Positions 34,864-44,364 are shown, counted from the stretch's first letter. The stretch is DNA of 64,000 nucleotides from Gammaproteobacteria bacterium (GCA_018815325.1 JAHIYE010000021.1:372001-436000); one strand, 5' to 3'. A program made the numbers and translations. The notes: a model not told the origin generated them from the sequence alone.

Positions 34864-35654
34864 CAGAGCATTCTGTTGATACGTTGCAGCGCCTTTATGA
34901 GGGTGTCTATAGTGACGGAAAGGAGAGTTTTTTTAGCCGATTTGTCGATGGGAAGGACATTAGCGAAACCGACAAGCTGGTTTGGTCGGCCGCCGATTTC
35001 AATGGCAAGCGTGTCTTGGATGTCGGGTGCGGCACAGGTGAAACAGCTGCAGGAGTTGCTGCCCAAGGGGCGTTGTCCGTAGTCGGCATAGACTATGCGC
35101 CCTCAGCTATTGAGGAAGCCAAGCGTCGTCATCGGGCCCCCAACCTGAATTTCCGCGCCTGTTCGGTTTTGGAGTGGGGCGAAGTGGTCGATGTGGTTGT
35201 GTCCTGTGGCACACTGGAGCACATGGCGGAGCCTCGCCAAGAATTGCAGCGCATGATTGAGCTTGTGGGGGGCAAAGGCATGATCATCCTGACCTGCCCA
35301 TATTTTTTGAACATACGCGGTTTCGTCTGGATGTCGCTGGCATTGCTGCTGGATGTGCCGATGTCATTGACTGACCGGCACTTCATCTCGCCCTTCGATG
35401 TTGAGGGCTGGTTGGCTGAGACGCCGATGCGCTTGGAGCGAGTGCAACCTTTTGATTATGAGCGCGCGAATGGTCCTCAGATGCTGGTAGATATGAAGAG
35501 GCGTCTGACCAACGCGTTGCGTGATGCTAATTTGCCTAACGACAAGGTTGACCGAGCCTTGGAGTGGCTGGGCAAGGTGGTTGAGTATGAAAACCGCATT
35601 ACGCCGGGTCGTTTGGGTGGCTCGAACGCGCTTTACGTCATCACTCCCCGGTAA
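34860..35654 (+). CDS. Class I SAM-dependent methyltransferase
   Basis: 264 residues. 'RVLDVGCGTGETAAGVAAQG' (~50-69) is motif I, 'VVGIDYAPSAIEEAKRRH' motif II and 'VVVSCGTLEHMAEPRQEL' the post motif. It belongs to the small-molecule methyltransferase group. It overlaps the dehydrogenase by 4 bp and is 7 bp from the NeuB-like gene, so it should act in the same pathway. Confidence 0.78.
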   Translation: MTEHSVDTLQRLYEGVYSDGKESFFSRFVDGKDISETDKLVWSAADFNGKRVLDVGCGTGETAAGVAAQGALSVVGIDYAPSAIEEAKRRHRAPNLNFRACSVLEWGEVVDVVVSCGTLEHMAEPRQELQRMIELVGGKGMIILTCPYFLNIRGFVWMSLALLLDVPMSLTDRHFISPFDVEGWLAETPMRLERVQPFDYERANGPQMLVDMKRRLTNALRDANLPNDKVDRALEWLGKVVEYENRITPGRLGGSNALYVITPR

Positions 35655-35661
35655 ACAAGAT

Positions 35662-36630
35662 ATGACACAACTAATTGCAGAGTTTTGCCAGAACCACAAT
35701 GGCAATATGGAGTTGCTGGCGCGCATGGTTGAGGCTGCAGCCAAGGCTGGTGCCACGCATGGAAAGATGCAGACTATCTTGGCTGACACCATCGCCTACC
35801 GGCCTCAGTTCGAGGAAGGTTTGATTGTTGACGGAGTGACCAAGTCGATAAAGCGTCCTTATGGAGCCGAATATCAACGGCTCAAGGGTCTTGAGGTGTC
35901 GCAAAAGGATACGCTCAGATTCGTGGATCTGTGCCACCAGAACGGGTTGGTGCCAATGACTACCTGCTTTGTCCGTGCTCATGCGCGTGACCTTGCGCAG
36001 GCCGGATTCAAGACCATCAAGGTCGCTAGTTATGACTGCTCTTCGTACCCAATGCTCCGTGAGCTGGGGTCATTGTTTAATGAGGTTGTGGTTTCTACTG
36101 GCGCGACTTTTGATGATGAAGTTCTACACGCGGCAGCCATCTTGAGAGACAAATCTTTCGCTTTGCTGCATTGTGTGACCTTATATCCAACACCTTTGGA
36201 TCAGATGCATTTACTGCGCATGCAATGGCTTCGAACCTTGGTGCCGCGCGTGGGCTTTTCTGAGCACTCGCTAGTGTCTCGCGACGGACTGGTAGCATCC
36301 AAGGCTGCCCTTGCGCTTGGCGCAGATATTATCGAGCGTCATTTCACCATTTTGGGGCCAACGGAGTCGCGCGACGGTCCGGTGTCCATCACGCCGCAAC
36401 ATATGGCTGAGTTGGCAGCCTTCGTGGCGCTGAGTTCTCAGGAGCGTATGCAGCGCATGGATGTCGAACATCCAGACTGGAAAGTCATGTGCGGACAGCA
36501 GAGGAGACAGCTTAGCGATGATGAACTCTTGAATCGAGATTACTATCGCGGTCGCTTTGCTAGCCCACGCCCGGAAAGCCGCAATGGCACCCGCATGATC
36601 TTTAACTGGGAAGAGACTCCTCTAGCATGA
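35662..36630 (+). CDS. NeuB-like synthase without SAF domain
   Basis: 322 residues. The barrel motifs of NeuB are present in divergent form: 'LIAEFCQNHNGNMELLARMV' for EIGxNHNG, 'ATHGKMQTILAD' for the VKFQ site, 'LLHCVTLYPTPLDQMHLL', 'VGFSEHSLVSRDG', 'IIERHFTILGPTESRDGPVS'. The C-terminal ~60 residues do not form the usual SAF domain. So it may use a different aldehyde than sialic acid synthases. It likely pairs with the NeuA homologue at 33209. ATG 35662 is the start; the frame is open further up inside the methyltransferase. It overlaps the next gene by 4 bp. Confidence 0.8.
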   Translation: MTQLIAEFCQNHNGNMELLARMVEAAAKAGATHGKMQTILADTIAYRPQFEEGLIVDGVTKSIKRPYGAEYQRLKGLEVSQKDTLRFVDLCHQNGLVPMTTCFVRAHARDLAQAGFKTIKVASYDCSSYPMLRELGSLFNEVVVSTGATFDDEVLHAAAILRDKSFALLHCVTLYPTPLDQMHLLRMQWLRTLVPRVGFSEHSLVSRDGLVASKAALALGADIIERHFTILGPTESRDGPVSITPQHMAELAAFVALSSQERMQRMDVEHPDWKVMCGQQRRQLSDDELLNRDYYRGRFASPRPESRNGTRMIFNWEETPLA

Positions 36631-38357
36631 AATCGGAACTAGCTAAGCTGGCAATTGTCGCAAGTCCAGGAGACAGTATTGACGCCACCTTTCGTGCCAT
36701 GGCGGCTCGCTCTAAAGAGGTCGCTCATGCGGGTTTGGCCGTGGTTCTAGACGATGCTGGTTGTCTGCTGGGTATATTGACCGATGGTGATCTACGGCGA
36801 GCGTACTCGCGTGATACACCTTTCGCGCGGCCAGTTTCGGAGATCATGGTCCGTGAGCCCGTGACACTTCCGGCTGCGACCGCCCGGGAGAACCTCATCG
36901 CTGAAGTCTACCGACGCGTCCGTCGTGCAGGGCGCCACAGTTCAGACTGGATACGTCACATTCTCCTCCTTGATGAGCAAGGCCGACTAGTTGATGTGAT
37001 TGACTTCTTCGATTTGCTGCAAAATCAAGGCGGCGGTCAGCAGAAAGTGGCTGTTTTCGGCATGGGCTACGTGGGTCTGACTCTGGCCGTTTCGCTGGCC
37101 AACCGCGGTCACCAAGTGACTGGTCTCGATATCCGTGCCGATCTTCTCGAGCAGCTAGCAGCCGGCAAGCCCCATGTGCATGAGCCGGGTCTGCGGGAGA
37201 TGCTTAAGGTGAATCTGAACATGCAGCAGATCGATTTTGATACTAGCCTGGGCGGTCACCGACAGGGTGTCTACATCATTGCCGTTGGCACGCCGCTGAA
37301 TGAGCATTTACGGCCCGACTTGACAGCGCTAAATAGCGTGGTTGATGCGATTGGTTCCCTGCTTAAGCGCGGTGATCAGATCATGCTGCGATCGACAGTA
37401 CCCATGGGGACCACCCGCCGGTTTGTCATTCCCAGACTCGAGATGCTCAGTGGACTCCGGGCAGGGGAGGATTTTCATGTTGCCTTTGCCCCCGAGCGGA
37501 CCATCGAAGGGCGTGCCATGCATGAATTGCGGACTCTGCCGCAGGTGATCGGGGGGCTCACACCCAGCTGCGCGCGCAAGGCGGCGCAGTTCTGGTCGAC
37601 GCTCACGCCATCTGTCGTGCAGGTGACCTCGCTTGAAGCCAGCGAACTGGTGAAGCTGGCAAACAACACGTTCCGGGATCTTTCCTTTGCCTTTGCCAAC
37701 GAGTTGGCGCTACTGGCAGATAGCGCCAACGTGGATGCCTTCGACCTGATTCGTGCGGCCAACGAGGGCTACCCACGAAATCCGATGCCGCTGCCCAGTC
37801 CCGGCGTTGGGGGATATTGCCTGACGAAGGATCCAGTTCTCTTTGGTTCTGGGCCAGACGGCCCGCGTGAAGACGTGACCCTGGGGCGGGCTGGTCGGGC
37901 TGTCAATGAGCGTGCAGCTCTGTATGCGGTTGAGGTATTGAAGCGCTTTGGACGTCGTATCGAGAAACCCTTGGCTGATATGTCCATTCTGATCGTGGGT
38001 GCGGCGTTCAAGGGGGAGCCGGAGACCTCAGACATGCGTGGTGCCGTGTCCCTTGATGTGGCAAGTGCACTGAAGGGGCGGGTTGCCAGGCTGCAGGCGT
38101 GGGATGCAATGGTAATCGCAGAGGAGTTGCGGCATTTCGGTCTGGAGCCGGTGACTAGCCTAGATGAGGCAGTGACGCAGGCAGATGCTATCTTGATCCT
38201 CAATAATCACCGCCTCAACATCACTTCGGGAGCCTATCAAAAAGAAGCCAAGGCTCGATTGATTTTCGATGGATGGCATCAACTGGATGCCAGCGAAATT
38301 GAAAAAATCTCCGGACTGACCTATGCAACTATGGGCTACATGACGCCGGCTACATGA
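36627..38357 (+). CDS. CBS-domain nucleotide-sugar dehydrogenase fusion
   Basis: 576 residues. A CBS pair at ~1-135 ('LLGILTDGDLRRAYSRD') is fused to a WecC/Ugd-type dehydrogenase (~145-570). The latter shows 'VAVFGMGYVGLTLAVSLANR' near 145, 'FAPERTIEGRAMHELRTLPQ', 'LVKLANNTFRDLSFAFANE' and 'GVGGYCLTKDPVLFG' with the catalytic Cys near 396. It resembles UDP-ManNAc/UDP-GlcNAc dehydrogenases more than the Ugd at 5309. The CBS part may tie uronic acid synthesis to nucleotide level. It overlaps its neighbours by 4 bp on each side. Confidence 0.85.
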   Translation: MKSELAKLAIVASPGDSIDATFRAMAARSKEVAHAGLAVVLDDAGCLLGILTDGDLRRAYSRDTPFARPVSEIMVREPVTLPAATARENLIAEVYRRVRRAGRHSSDWIRHILLLDEQGRLVDVIDFFDLLQNQGGGQQKVAVFGMGYVGLTLAVSLANRGHQVTGLDIRADLLEQLAAGKPHVHEPGLREMLKVNLNMQQIDFDTSLGGHRQGVYIIAVGTPLNEHLRPDLTALNSVVDAIGSLLKRGDQIMLRSTVPMGTTRRFVIPRLEMLSGLRAGEDFHVAFAPERTIEGRAMHELRTLPQVIGGLTPSCARKAAQFWSTLTPSVVQVTSLEASELVKLANNTFRDLSFAFANELALLADSANVDAFDLIRAANEGYPRNPMPLPSPGVGGYCLTKDPVLFGSGPDGPREDVTLGRAGRAVNERAALYAVEVLKRFGRRIEKPLADMSILIVGAAFKGEPETSDMRGAVSLDVASALKGRVARLQAWDAMVIAEELRHFGLEPVTSLDEAVTQADAILILNNHRLNITSGAYQKEAKARLIFDGWHQLDASEIEKISGLTYATMGYMTPAT

Positions 38358-39358
38358 ACTCATTGCGCATAGCGCTCATCGCATGTGCGAATGGCTTGGG
38401 GCATGTTAGACGGATGATGTCCTTGTCAATGGACTTGAGTGCAAAGGGAGCATTCCCTGTTTTGATGGCGCCACAGGCTGCCGTCCAGCGACTGGCCACG
38501 ACCTTTGGTGTGCCGATGCCTGAAGTTATCGACTTCGAAAGTCGAACGACACGGGCAGATTGGCTAGCAACCGATGTAAGGTGTTGGACAGAAGATTTGC
38601 CTGCGCTTGATGAATTCGATGAAGTTGTCAGTGACAATCTCATCGAGATTTTGTCGCTCCGACCACAGGCGTGGTTGTCCGGTTCTTTTTTCTGGCACCA
38701 GATCCTCCCGGACTTCCCGCTTGCCAAAGCTGCCCGGGCAGAGGAATTGCTGGCACGTTATCGGCCCTTGATGATTTCGACGGGGCTGTTCGCGGCGCCT
38801 TACCTAGCTGCAAAAACCCGGCTTAGCACCGTTGGCATGTACGCACTAGGTCCTAGGCTTCGAGGCGGCTATGGGCGTGATCTGCTAGTGTCATGTGGGC
38901 GGGGTGGCGAAGCAGAGGCCACAACCAGGGAGTTGCTGCAGCAGCTCACGTCCGGGGCGCGGCCAGGACATGCGACGGTCTGGGTTGAGTCGGCACTCTA
39001 CCGCTCGGACATGCCGGAATGGATGCAGCCGGCCAGCTTCACTCCGGCGATGTATGGACGTCTGCTGGCAGCCGTGATCCGGCCAGGCATCGGAACTGTG
39101 ACGGATGCATTGCTGGCAGGTGCGCGCCTGTTCATGTTTCATGAGTCTGAGAATCTCGAAATGGTCGACAATGCACAGCGGCTTGTCGCGGCGGGACTAG
39201 GCGAAGCGTGTGCAAGCGCCGGCCAAGCCTGGCGTGCTGCGATGGACTACATGACGAGCCAGAAGGCGCAGGAACGTCACGAGGCTTCGATTCGGAAATT
39301 GGACTGTGATGGTGCTGCACAGGCTGCTCGTCTGATATTGACCGGCCGAGCAGGATAG
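38354..39358 (+). CDS. Glycosyltransferase, MurG/UDP-glycosyltransferase-like
   Basis: 334 residues. The N-terminal loop 'IACANGLGHVRRMMSLSMDL' (~8-27) is like the glycine-rich acceptor loop of MurG-type GT-B enzymes. The C-terminal 'AAVIRPGIGTVTDALLAGARLF' is the nucleotide-diphosphate binding loop. It is short for the family but complete. It overlaps the CBS-dehydrogenase by 4 bp, so it might transfer the uronic acid made by that enzyme. A short 35-bp gap follows. Confidence 0.7.
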   Translation: MNSLRIALIACANGLGHVRRMMSLSMDLSAKGAFPVLMAPQAAVQRLATTFGVPMPEVIDFESRTTRADWLATDVRCWTEDLPALDEFDEVVSDNLIEILSLRPQAWLSGSFFWHQILPDFPLAKAARAEELLARYRPLMISTGLFAAPYLAAKTRLSTVGMYALGPRLRGGYGRDLLVSCGRGGEAEATTRELLQQLTSGARPGHATVWVESALYRSDMPEWMQPASFTPAMYGRLLAAVIRPGIGTVTDALLAGARLFMFHESENLEMVDNAQRLVAAGLGEACASAGQAWRAAMDYMTSQKAQERHEASIRKLDCDGAAQAARLILTGRAG

Positions 39359-39393
39359 AAGACCGGCTTCGTCCCACTACGTTCGGATTGTTC

Positions 39394-40626
39394 ATGAAGA
39401 TACTGCTCGTAACCGAAAACGCCTACTGCGGTGGGCTCGATTCATTCATCATCACCCTGATCAATCACTGGCCGTATTCCGAAGACGAACTGGTGCTGAT
39501 GTGCAATGCAGGCCATCCGGGACTGGAGGTGATCCGGGCTCAGTTGCGGCGACGCTGTCAGATCATCGGTCATCAATACCCTTTGCCATGGTCCACACAG
39601 GATGTTCCACAGAGCAGGTTCATGCGTATGCTGCGTGCTCCCTTCCGGATCCTCGGTCGGCAGTGGTTGTTTCTGGACTACCTGCGCAAGTTTAGGCGGG
39701 TCTTTGACGAACTCGCGGCGGACCGGTTGCTGGTCATCAACGGCGGTTATCCCGCCGGCCTGACGTGCCGGGCTGCTACGGTGGCCTGGGGGCTGGCCGG
39801 CAGACGGCCGCTGTCGGTCCACAATTTCCACAACTTTGCCCATCCGGCACGGTGGTGGGAGCGTATTTTTGAGAATGCGATCGACAGTCGCGTGCATGCT
39901 TATGCGAAGGCCATGGTATCGGTATCCCGGATTTGCGCCGATTCGCTGTGCAGTCGCCCCGCATTCGTCGGCTCAAGTAAGCGGATGTATATCTACAACG
40001 GCATCGAGTTCCGTGAGGGCTGCCAGGATGGTCCGCGTATGGTCCGGGCAGGCCTGGGGGTGGCGGAGCAAGCACCTATGTGCTTGATGCTCGGTACGTA
40101 TGAGTCGCGCAAAGGACATGGGTTCCTGCTGCAGGCATTCCAGCGCGTGGTCTGGCTTAGGCCAGACGCCCGGTTGGTGGTCTGCGGGTTCGGCTATCCG
40201 TCCGAAATCCGCCACGTCAGAGCGGTGGTCGATGCTCTCGGCCTGCAGAAGCAGGTGCGACTGGAAGGATTCAGGCAAGACGTGGCAGATTTGCTAGAAG
40301 CCAGTGACCTTCTGCTGGTTCCCTCGCAATCTAGCGAATCCTTTGGACTCACGATCGTGGAGGCCATGTCGCATCAGGTGCCGGTTATCGCCACGCGTGT
40401 TGGCGGCATGCCCGAAGTTCTCCAGGACGGAGAAGGCGGCTTTCTGGTCGAGCCGGACGATGTCGACGGGTTCGCAGAGCGTATGCTTCAGTTGATCAAC
40501 GACGAGGCATTGCGCCAGCAGCAGGGAGCGCGGGGGCGGCGCAGATTCGAACAGAATTTCAGGGCGCAGCGGATGGTGCAGGAGTATGCCGATCTGGTTA
40601 GGGATGGGCGGAGCATGATTGCATGA
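39394..40626 (+). CDS. Glycosyltransferase family 4
   Basis: 410 residues, GT-B fold. 'MKILLVTENAYCGGLDSFI' opens the acceptor domain. 'MLGTYESRKGHGFLLQAF' and 'SDLLLVPSQSSESFGLTIVE' are the GT4 donor-domain motifs, with the E-x7-E type ending 'ESFGLTIVEA'. It transfers a nucleotide-activated sugar with retention. ATG 39394 is preferred to TTG 39388. It overlaps the heparinase-like gene by 4 bp. Confidence 0.88.
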   Translation: MKILLVTENAYCGGLDSFIITLINHWPYSEDELVLMCNAGHPGLEVIRAQLRRRCQIIGHQYPLPWSTQDVPQSRFMRMLRAPFRILGRQWLFLDYLRKFRRVFDELAADRLLVINGGYPAGLTCRAATVAWGLAGRRPLSVHNFHNFAHPARWWERIFENAIDSRVHAYAKAMVSVSRICADSLCSRPAFVGSSKRMYIYNGIEFREGCQDGPRMVRAGLGVAEQAPMCLMLGTYESRKGHGFLLQAFQRVVWLRPDARLVVCGFGYPSEIRHVRAVVDALGLQKQVRLEGFRQDVADLLEASDLLLVPSQSSESFGLTIVEAMSHQVPVIATRVGGMPEVLQDGEGGFLVEPDDVDGFAERMLQLINDEALRQQQGARGRRRFEQNFRAQRMVQEYADLVRDGRSMIA

Positions 40627-42530
40627 TGCGTTTGCCGCCCGAATTAGATCCGGCCGAAGCATGTAATCTGATGCGACGGGCTCGCCATCCTTTCATGGCC
40701 ATGCGTGTACTGTTGGACGGGCTGGTAATTGTGCTGCGCTCACTCATGTTTCGCTTGCTGCCTGCGTGGATCTGGTATCCGCGACAGGTGCGTCGTGCCA
40801 TTGGCGAGTTAAACGCGTTGCGCTTTTCGGCTCCGGCCAGCACGTCACCGGTGATGTCGATTTCTGGCGGGCCTACGCAACTGAAACTGGCTATTGGCCA
40901 CCTCGTGTTTGATCGCCAGCCAGACTGGTATTGCAGGTTTTCCGACGGGGAGCAATATGTGTCGCTGCATCGCTGGAACTGGCTGTTGCGTGCGATCACG
41001 GACGAAGTGGAAAGACCAGATATGTCCTGGGGTGTTGGGCTGATGCGCTCCTATCTGCAGGCAATGTCGGCGCTACCAGATGGGCTCGCCAGCGAAAGCT
41101 ATACCGTGGGGGAAAGAATCTCCAACAGCCTCATTTATGCGCGTGTGACTGGCGGGGACTGGCGTGGCTTGCCAACTGACGTACAGACGGCACTGGCAAC
41201 CATGGCACATCATCTCGCCTGGCACCTCGAATATCATGGGAATCATGCCACGGGCAATCATCCCCTGAACAATGCCCGGGCGCTATATCTGGCCGGGCAA
41301 TGCCTTGGTCTGCCTGCGTTCAGGCGCTTGGCTTTGCTGGTCTTGATTGAAAGATTGTCAGTTGTACAGACACCGAGCGGCTTCATGCGCGAGGGTTCGA
41401 GTCATTACCACCTGCTTTTCACGCGGTGGTTGCTGGAACTTCAGTTCGCCGCGCGGGAGTTTGAGGATGCTGAGGCTCTGGCCTTGCTAGATCGGCCAGT
41501 GAGAGAGGCATTGGCCTGCAGCTGGTTTTTTCTTGTGCCTGCTCCGGACGGCGGTTACATGTTGCCGACCATCGGGGACGTTTCCCCGGACTGTGAACCG
41601 ACCTGGTTGCTGGACTTGGTGCTATCGGCACCGGCTCTCGCTGTGTGCCAACCGGCTTGGTTGCCAAAGCCGGGCAAGGTTTCTGGGTGGGCCCGTTTGT
41701 GGTCCATACCGGTAAAAACTGCTGGCATGTTCGCAGTTGCGAATTCGCTTCGAGATCCCGGTCGGGACGGTTTCCTTTCTTTTCCAGACTCCGGATGGCA
41801 TCGTTTGCAATGGCGCGAGTGGACGGCATTGTGGCGCACGGAACCGGGGGGCTCGCCACCGGAGGCGAGCCACGCTCACCAGGACTTGTGTTCTCTTGTG
41901 CTATATCGTCATGGCAGGGAGGTGCTCATCGATATTGGCCGTTCCGACTATGAAAGAAGCAGTTTTTCCGGAATGTATGCAGTCACCCACGGCGCGCACA
42001 ATTCGCTCAGTCTGAATGGACTGGGGCCGATGCTGACGAAACGGGACCGCTTTCTGCCGGCGGTCTACCGGCGTGGAGTCGTCCAGATCACGACCTGCGA
42101 AGATGGCGAAAGTTTTCGGCTGACATTGACACACGAAGGGTTTAGGAGGCTTGGTTTCAGGGGCGTGAAGCACACGCGCCACTTTGTTTTTGGTCCATCC
42201 GGAGTGGAGATCGAGGACGTGCTGCAGGGACGTGGGCGACGTGAGATTGCCTTGCATTTCCAGTGGGCAAGCCGGGTTTTGAATACTTCGACTGTCCAAC
42301 AGCAGCCCGGGGCGGGTGAGAAACTGACGAAGTTTTGCATCGAAACGCAAACTTGTGGAGTCGAAGGGTGTTGCATTGATTTTGTCGAGGCCGGTGCGGA
42401 TGGCATGGCTGGCTGGCGCTATCCCGCCTACGGTGTGAGACAGCCTTGCATGACGCAGACTGTTCGTGGCGTGGCCTGCCTACCTTCAATAGTCAGGCAT
42501 GTGATTTCAATCCAGAGTGAGGCGTTATAA
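40623..42530 (+). CDS. Heparinase II/III-family protein
   Basis: 635 residues. An alpha/alpha-toroid part is followed by a heparinase II/III beta domain. 'GFMREGSSHYHLLFTRWLLE' contains the Tyr of the lyase site. 'ASHAHQDLCSLVLYRHGREV' and 'LIDIGRSDYERSSFSG' hold the metal/His region. No signal peptide is visible, which is usual for members in polysaccharide assembly loci. The role there may be uronate modification or chain trimming. It is one base from the amidotransferase that follows, a common pairing. Confidence 0.8.
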   Translation: MMRLPPELDPAEACNLMRRARHPFMAMRVLLDGLVIVLRSLMFRLLPAWIWYPRQVRRAIGELNALRFSAPASTSPVMSISGGPTQLKLAIGHLVFDRQPDWYCRFSDGEQYVSLHRWNWLLRAITDEVERPDMSWGVGLMRSYLQAMSALPDGLASESYTVGERISNSLIYARVTGGDWRGLPTDVQTALATMAHHLAWHLEYHGNHATGNHPLNNARALYLAGQCLGLPAFRRLALLVLIERLSVVQTPSGFMREGSSHYHLLFTRWLLELQFAAREFEDAEALALLDRPVREALACSWFFLVPAPDGGYMLPTIGDVSPDCEPTWLLDLVLSAPALAVCQPAWLPKPGKVSGWARLWSIPVKTAGMFAVANSLRDPGRDGFLSFPDSGWHRLQWREWTALWRTEPGGSPPEASHAHQDLCSLVLYRHGREVLIDIGRSDYERSSFSGMYAVTHGAHNSLSLNGLGPMLTKRDRFLPAVYRRGVVQITTCEDGESFRLTLTHEGFRRLGFRGVKHTRHFVFGPSGVEIEDVLQGRGRREIALHFQWASRVLNTSTVQQQPGAGEKLTKFCIETQTCGVEGCCIDFVEAGADGMAGWRYPAYGVRQPCMTQTVRGVACLPSIVRHVISIQSEAL

Positions 42531-42531
42531 C

Positions 42532-44364
42532 GTGTGCGGCATTTTCGGAACTCTGCACCTTGATGGGGTGCCTGTTGATCAGGATGAACTTAGGCTGATG
42601 GCGCGCCGAATGGCCCACCGCGGTCCAGACGACGAGGGTTTTTGGGTGGATGGGCCTGTGGGCGTGGGAATGCGCAGGCTTTCCATCATTGATCTGTCGG
42701 GGGGGCATCAGCCGATCGGTAACGAGGACGGCAGCATCCAGGTGGTCATGAATGGCGAGATATACAACTATCGGGAGCTTCGCGAGAGACTGATCCGTTC
42801 TGGCCACAGGTTTGCGACGCGCAGCGATGTGGAGGTGCTGGTTCACTTGTACGAAGAGGAAGGTCGAGATTGCATTCGTCACCTCAATGGCATGTTCGCG
42901 TTCGCGCTGTACGATGCCCGCCGGCGATCACTTTGGGTCGCGCGCGATCGTCTAGGTATCAAGCCGCTGTTCTACCGGCATGCTGCCCAGAGGCTGGACT
43001 TCTCGTCCGATCTGAATGCACTTAATGCGGTGGTTCATGCTCCTGTGTCTATTTCGGCCATGGTGGCTTACCTCGCCTATTCCTATGTGCCCGCCCCGGC
43101 CACCATGTTCGAGGGTATTCGCAAGCTTATGCCTGGAGAGGAGTTGATCGTCGAGGAGGGCTATGTTAAGACGCGCCGGTACTGGGCGCTGGCGGAGCTG
43201 CAGTCCAGAGGCGATGTTTCCGTGCACGAAAAGACAGAGGCGCTGGACTCACTGCTTCAGGATGCAGTCAGGTTGCAATTGGAAAGCGACGTGCCTGTGG
43301 GTGTGTTCCTCAGTGGGGGTATGGACAGCAGCGCTATCGCTTCCTATGTGGCAGATGCGGCAGCAGGTCAATCCATCCGAACCTTCACGGTCAACTTCAG
43401 CGATAAGGGGGGCAATGATGCCGAGTATGCGAGGGCCATGAGCCGCTATCTGGGAAGCATACACCATGAAATTCAGTTGACGGCACAGCAACAATTGCAG
43501 GCTCTGGAGCGACTGATTTTGCGAATGGACGAACCCATTGCTGACAGTGCGATTGTACCGACCTTCGTGCTGTCGGAACTGGCTGCGAGCCATGGCGTCA
43601 AGGTGCTGCTTTCCGGTGCCGGTGGGGACGAGATATTTGGCGGCTATGACAGGCATTTCCCGGGACGGCTTGGCTCGGCGGCTTGGTTCGCTGGGTTTCC
43701 TGCCGGTTTGCGAATGGCCTGCAAGCCGCTTTGGGCATTCTGGAACCCGGCACTGCTGGACCGGCTGGATAATCCTGCTCGTAATTTTTATGTTGCCACC
43801 TCGGGTACGGAGCTTCACTTGCTCAAGTACCTGCTGGGCAATGACGACCGCTATCGTGCGATGCTGTCTGCGTTCGATGAAGACCTAGGCGCTTTCAGGA
43901 CCGATGCAGCCTATCCGCGCATGCGTTTGGACCTGAAGCGCTACCTCCCTGACAATGTCTTGTCGCTTACCGATAAGGCGACGATGGCTGCCTCCGTCGA
44001 GGGGCGCGTGCCCTTGCTCGATCACAGGCTGGTCGAGTTTGCCTATTCTCTGCCGGAGGCCGTCAATCTGCTGCAGGGGCGAAAAAAGGGGCTTTTCCGG
44101 CATGTGCTCAATGCACGCTTGCCTGCATCTATTCTGGAGCGAGGCAAGGAGGGCTTCAATGCACCTATGGCTGCCTGGATCGGGCATTGGCCGGAGTTGT
44201 TGCGTACTGAACTGCTGGAACATCCGGCGCACCTCCTGCGTGAGTCCTTTCGGCTCGACGGCCTGCGGGATTGGATCGAGGACCCTGGAAGAAGGCAGCG
44301 GGGCGGGGAACTACTTTACTCGTTGTATGTGCTGAGCCGCTGGTTGAAGGCTCACCATGAATGA
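42532..44364 (+). CDS. asnB: Asparagine synthase-type amidotransferase
   Basis: 610 residues. The GATase II domain begins at the mature nucleophile Cys2 ('CGIFGTLHLDGVPVDQ') after a GTG start at 42532. 'MAHRGPDDEGFWVDG' is typical. The ATP-pyrophosphatase loop 'LSGGMDSSAIA' is at ~260-270. In EPS and O-antigen loci such enzymes amidate uronic acid carboxyls with glutamine nitrogen. Ugd at 5309 and the dehydrogenase at 36627 would supply the uronates. A GTGAGG ribosome site lies ten bases ahead of the GTG. True asparagine synthesis is the alternative. Confidence 0.88.
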   Translation: MCGIFGTLHLDGVPVDQDELRLMARRMAHRGPDDEGFWVDGPVGVGMRRLSIIDLSGGHQPIGNEDGSIQVVMNGEIYNYRELRERLIRSGHRFATRSDVEVLVHLYEEEGRDCIRHLNGMFAFALYDARRRSLWVARDRLGIKPLFYRHAAQRLDFSSDLNALNAVVHAPVSISAMVAYLAYSYVPAPATMFEGIRKLMPGEELIVEEGYVKTRRYWALAELQSRGDVSVHEKTEALDSLLQDAVRLQLESDVPVGVFLSGGMDSSAIASYVADAAAGQSIRTFTVNFSDKGGNDAEYARAMSRYLGSIHHEIQLTAQQQLQALERLILRMDEPIADSAIVPTFVLSELAASHGVKVLLSGAGGDEIFGGYDRHFPGRLGSAAWFAGFPAGLRMACKPLWAFWNPALLDRLDNPARNFYVATSGTELHLLKYLLGNDDRYRAMLSAFDEDLGAFRTDAAYPRMRLDLKRYLPDNVLSLTDKATMAASVEGRVPLLDHRLVEFAYSLPEAVNLLQGRKKGLFRHVLNARLPASILERGKEGFNAPMAAWIGHWPELLRTELLEHPAHLLRESFRLDGLRDWIEDPGRRQRGGELLYSLYVLSRWLKAHHE

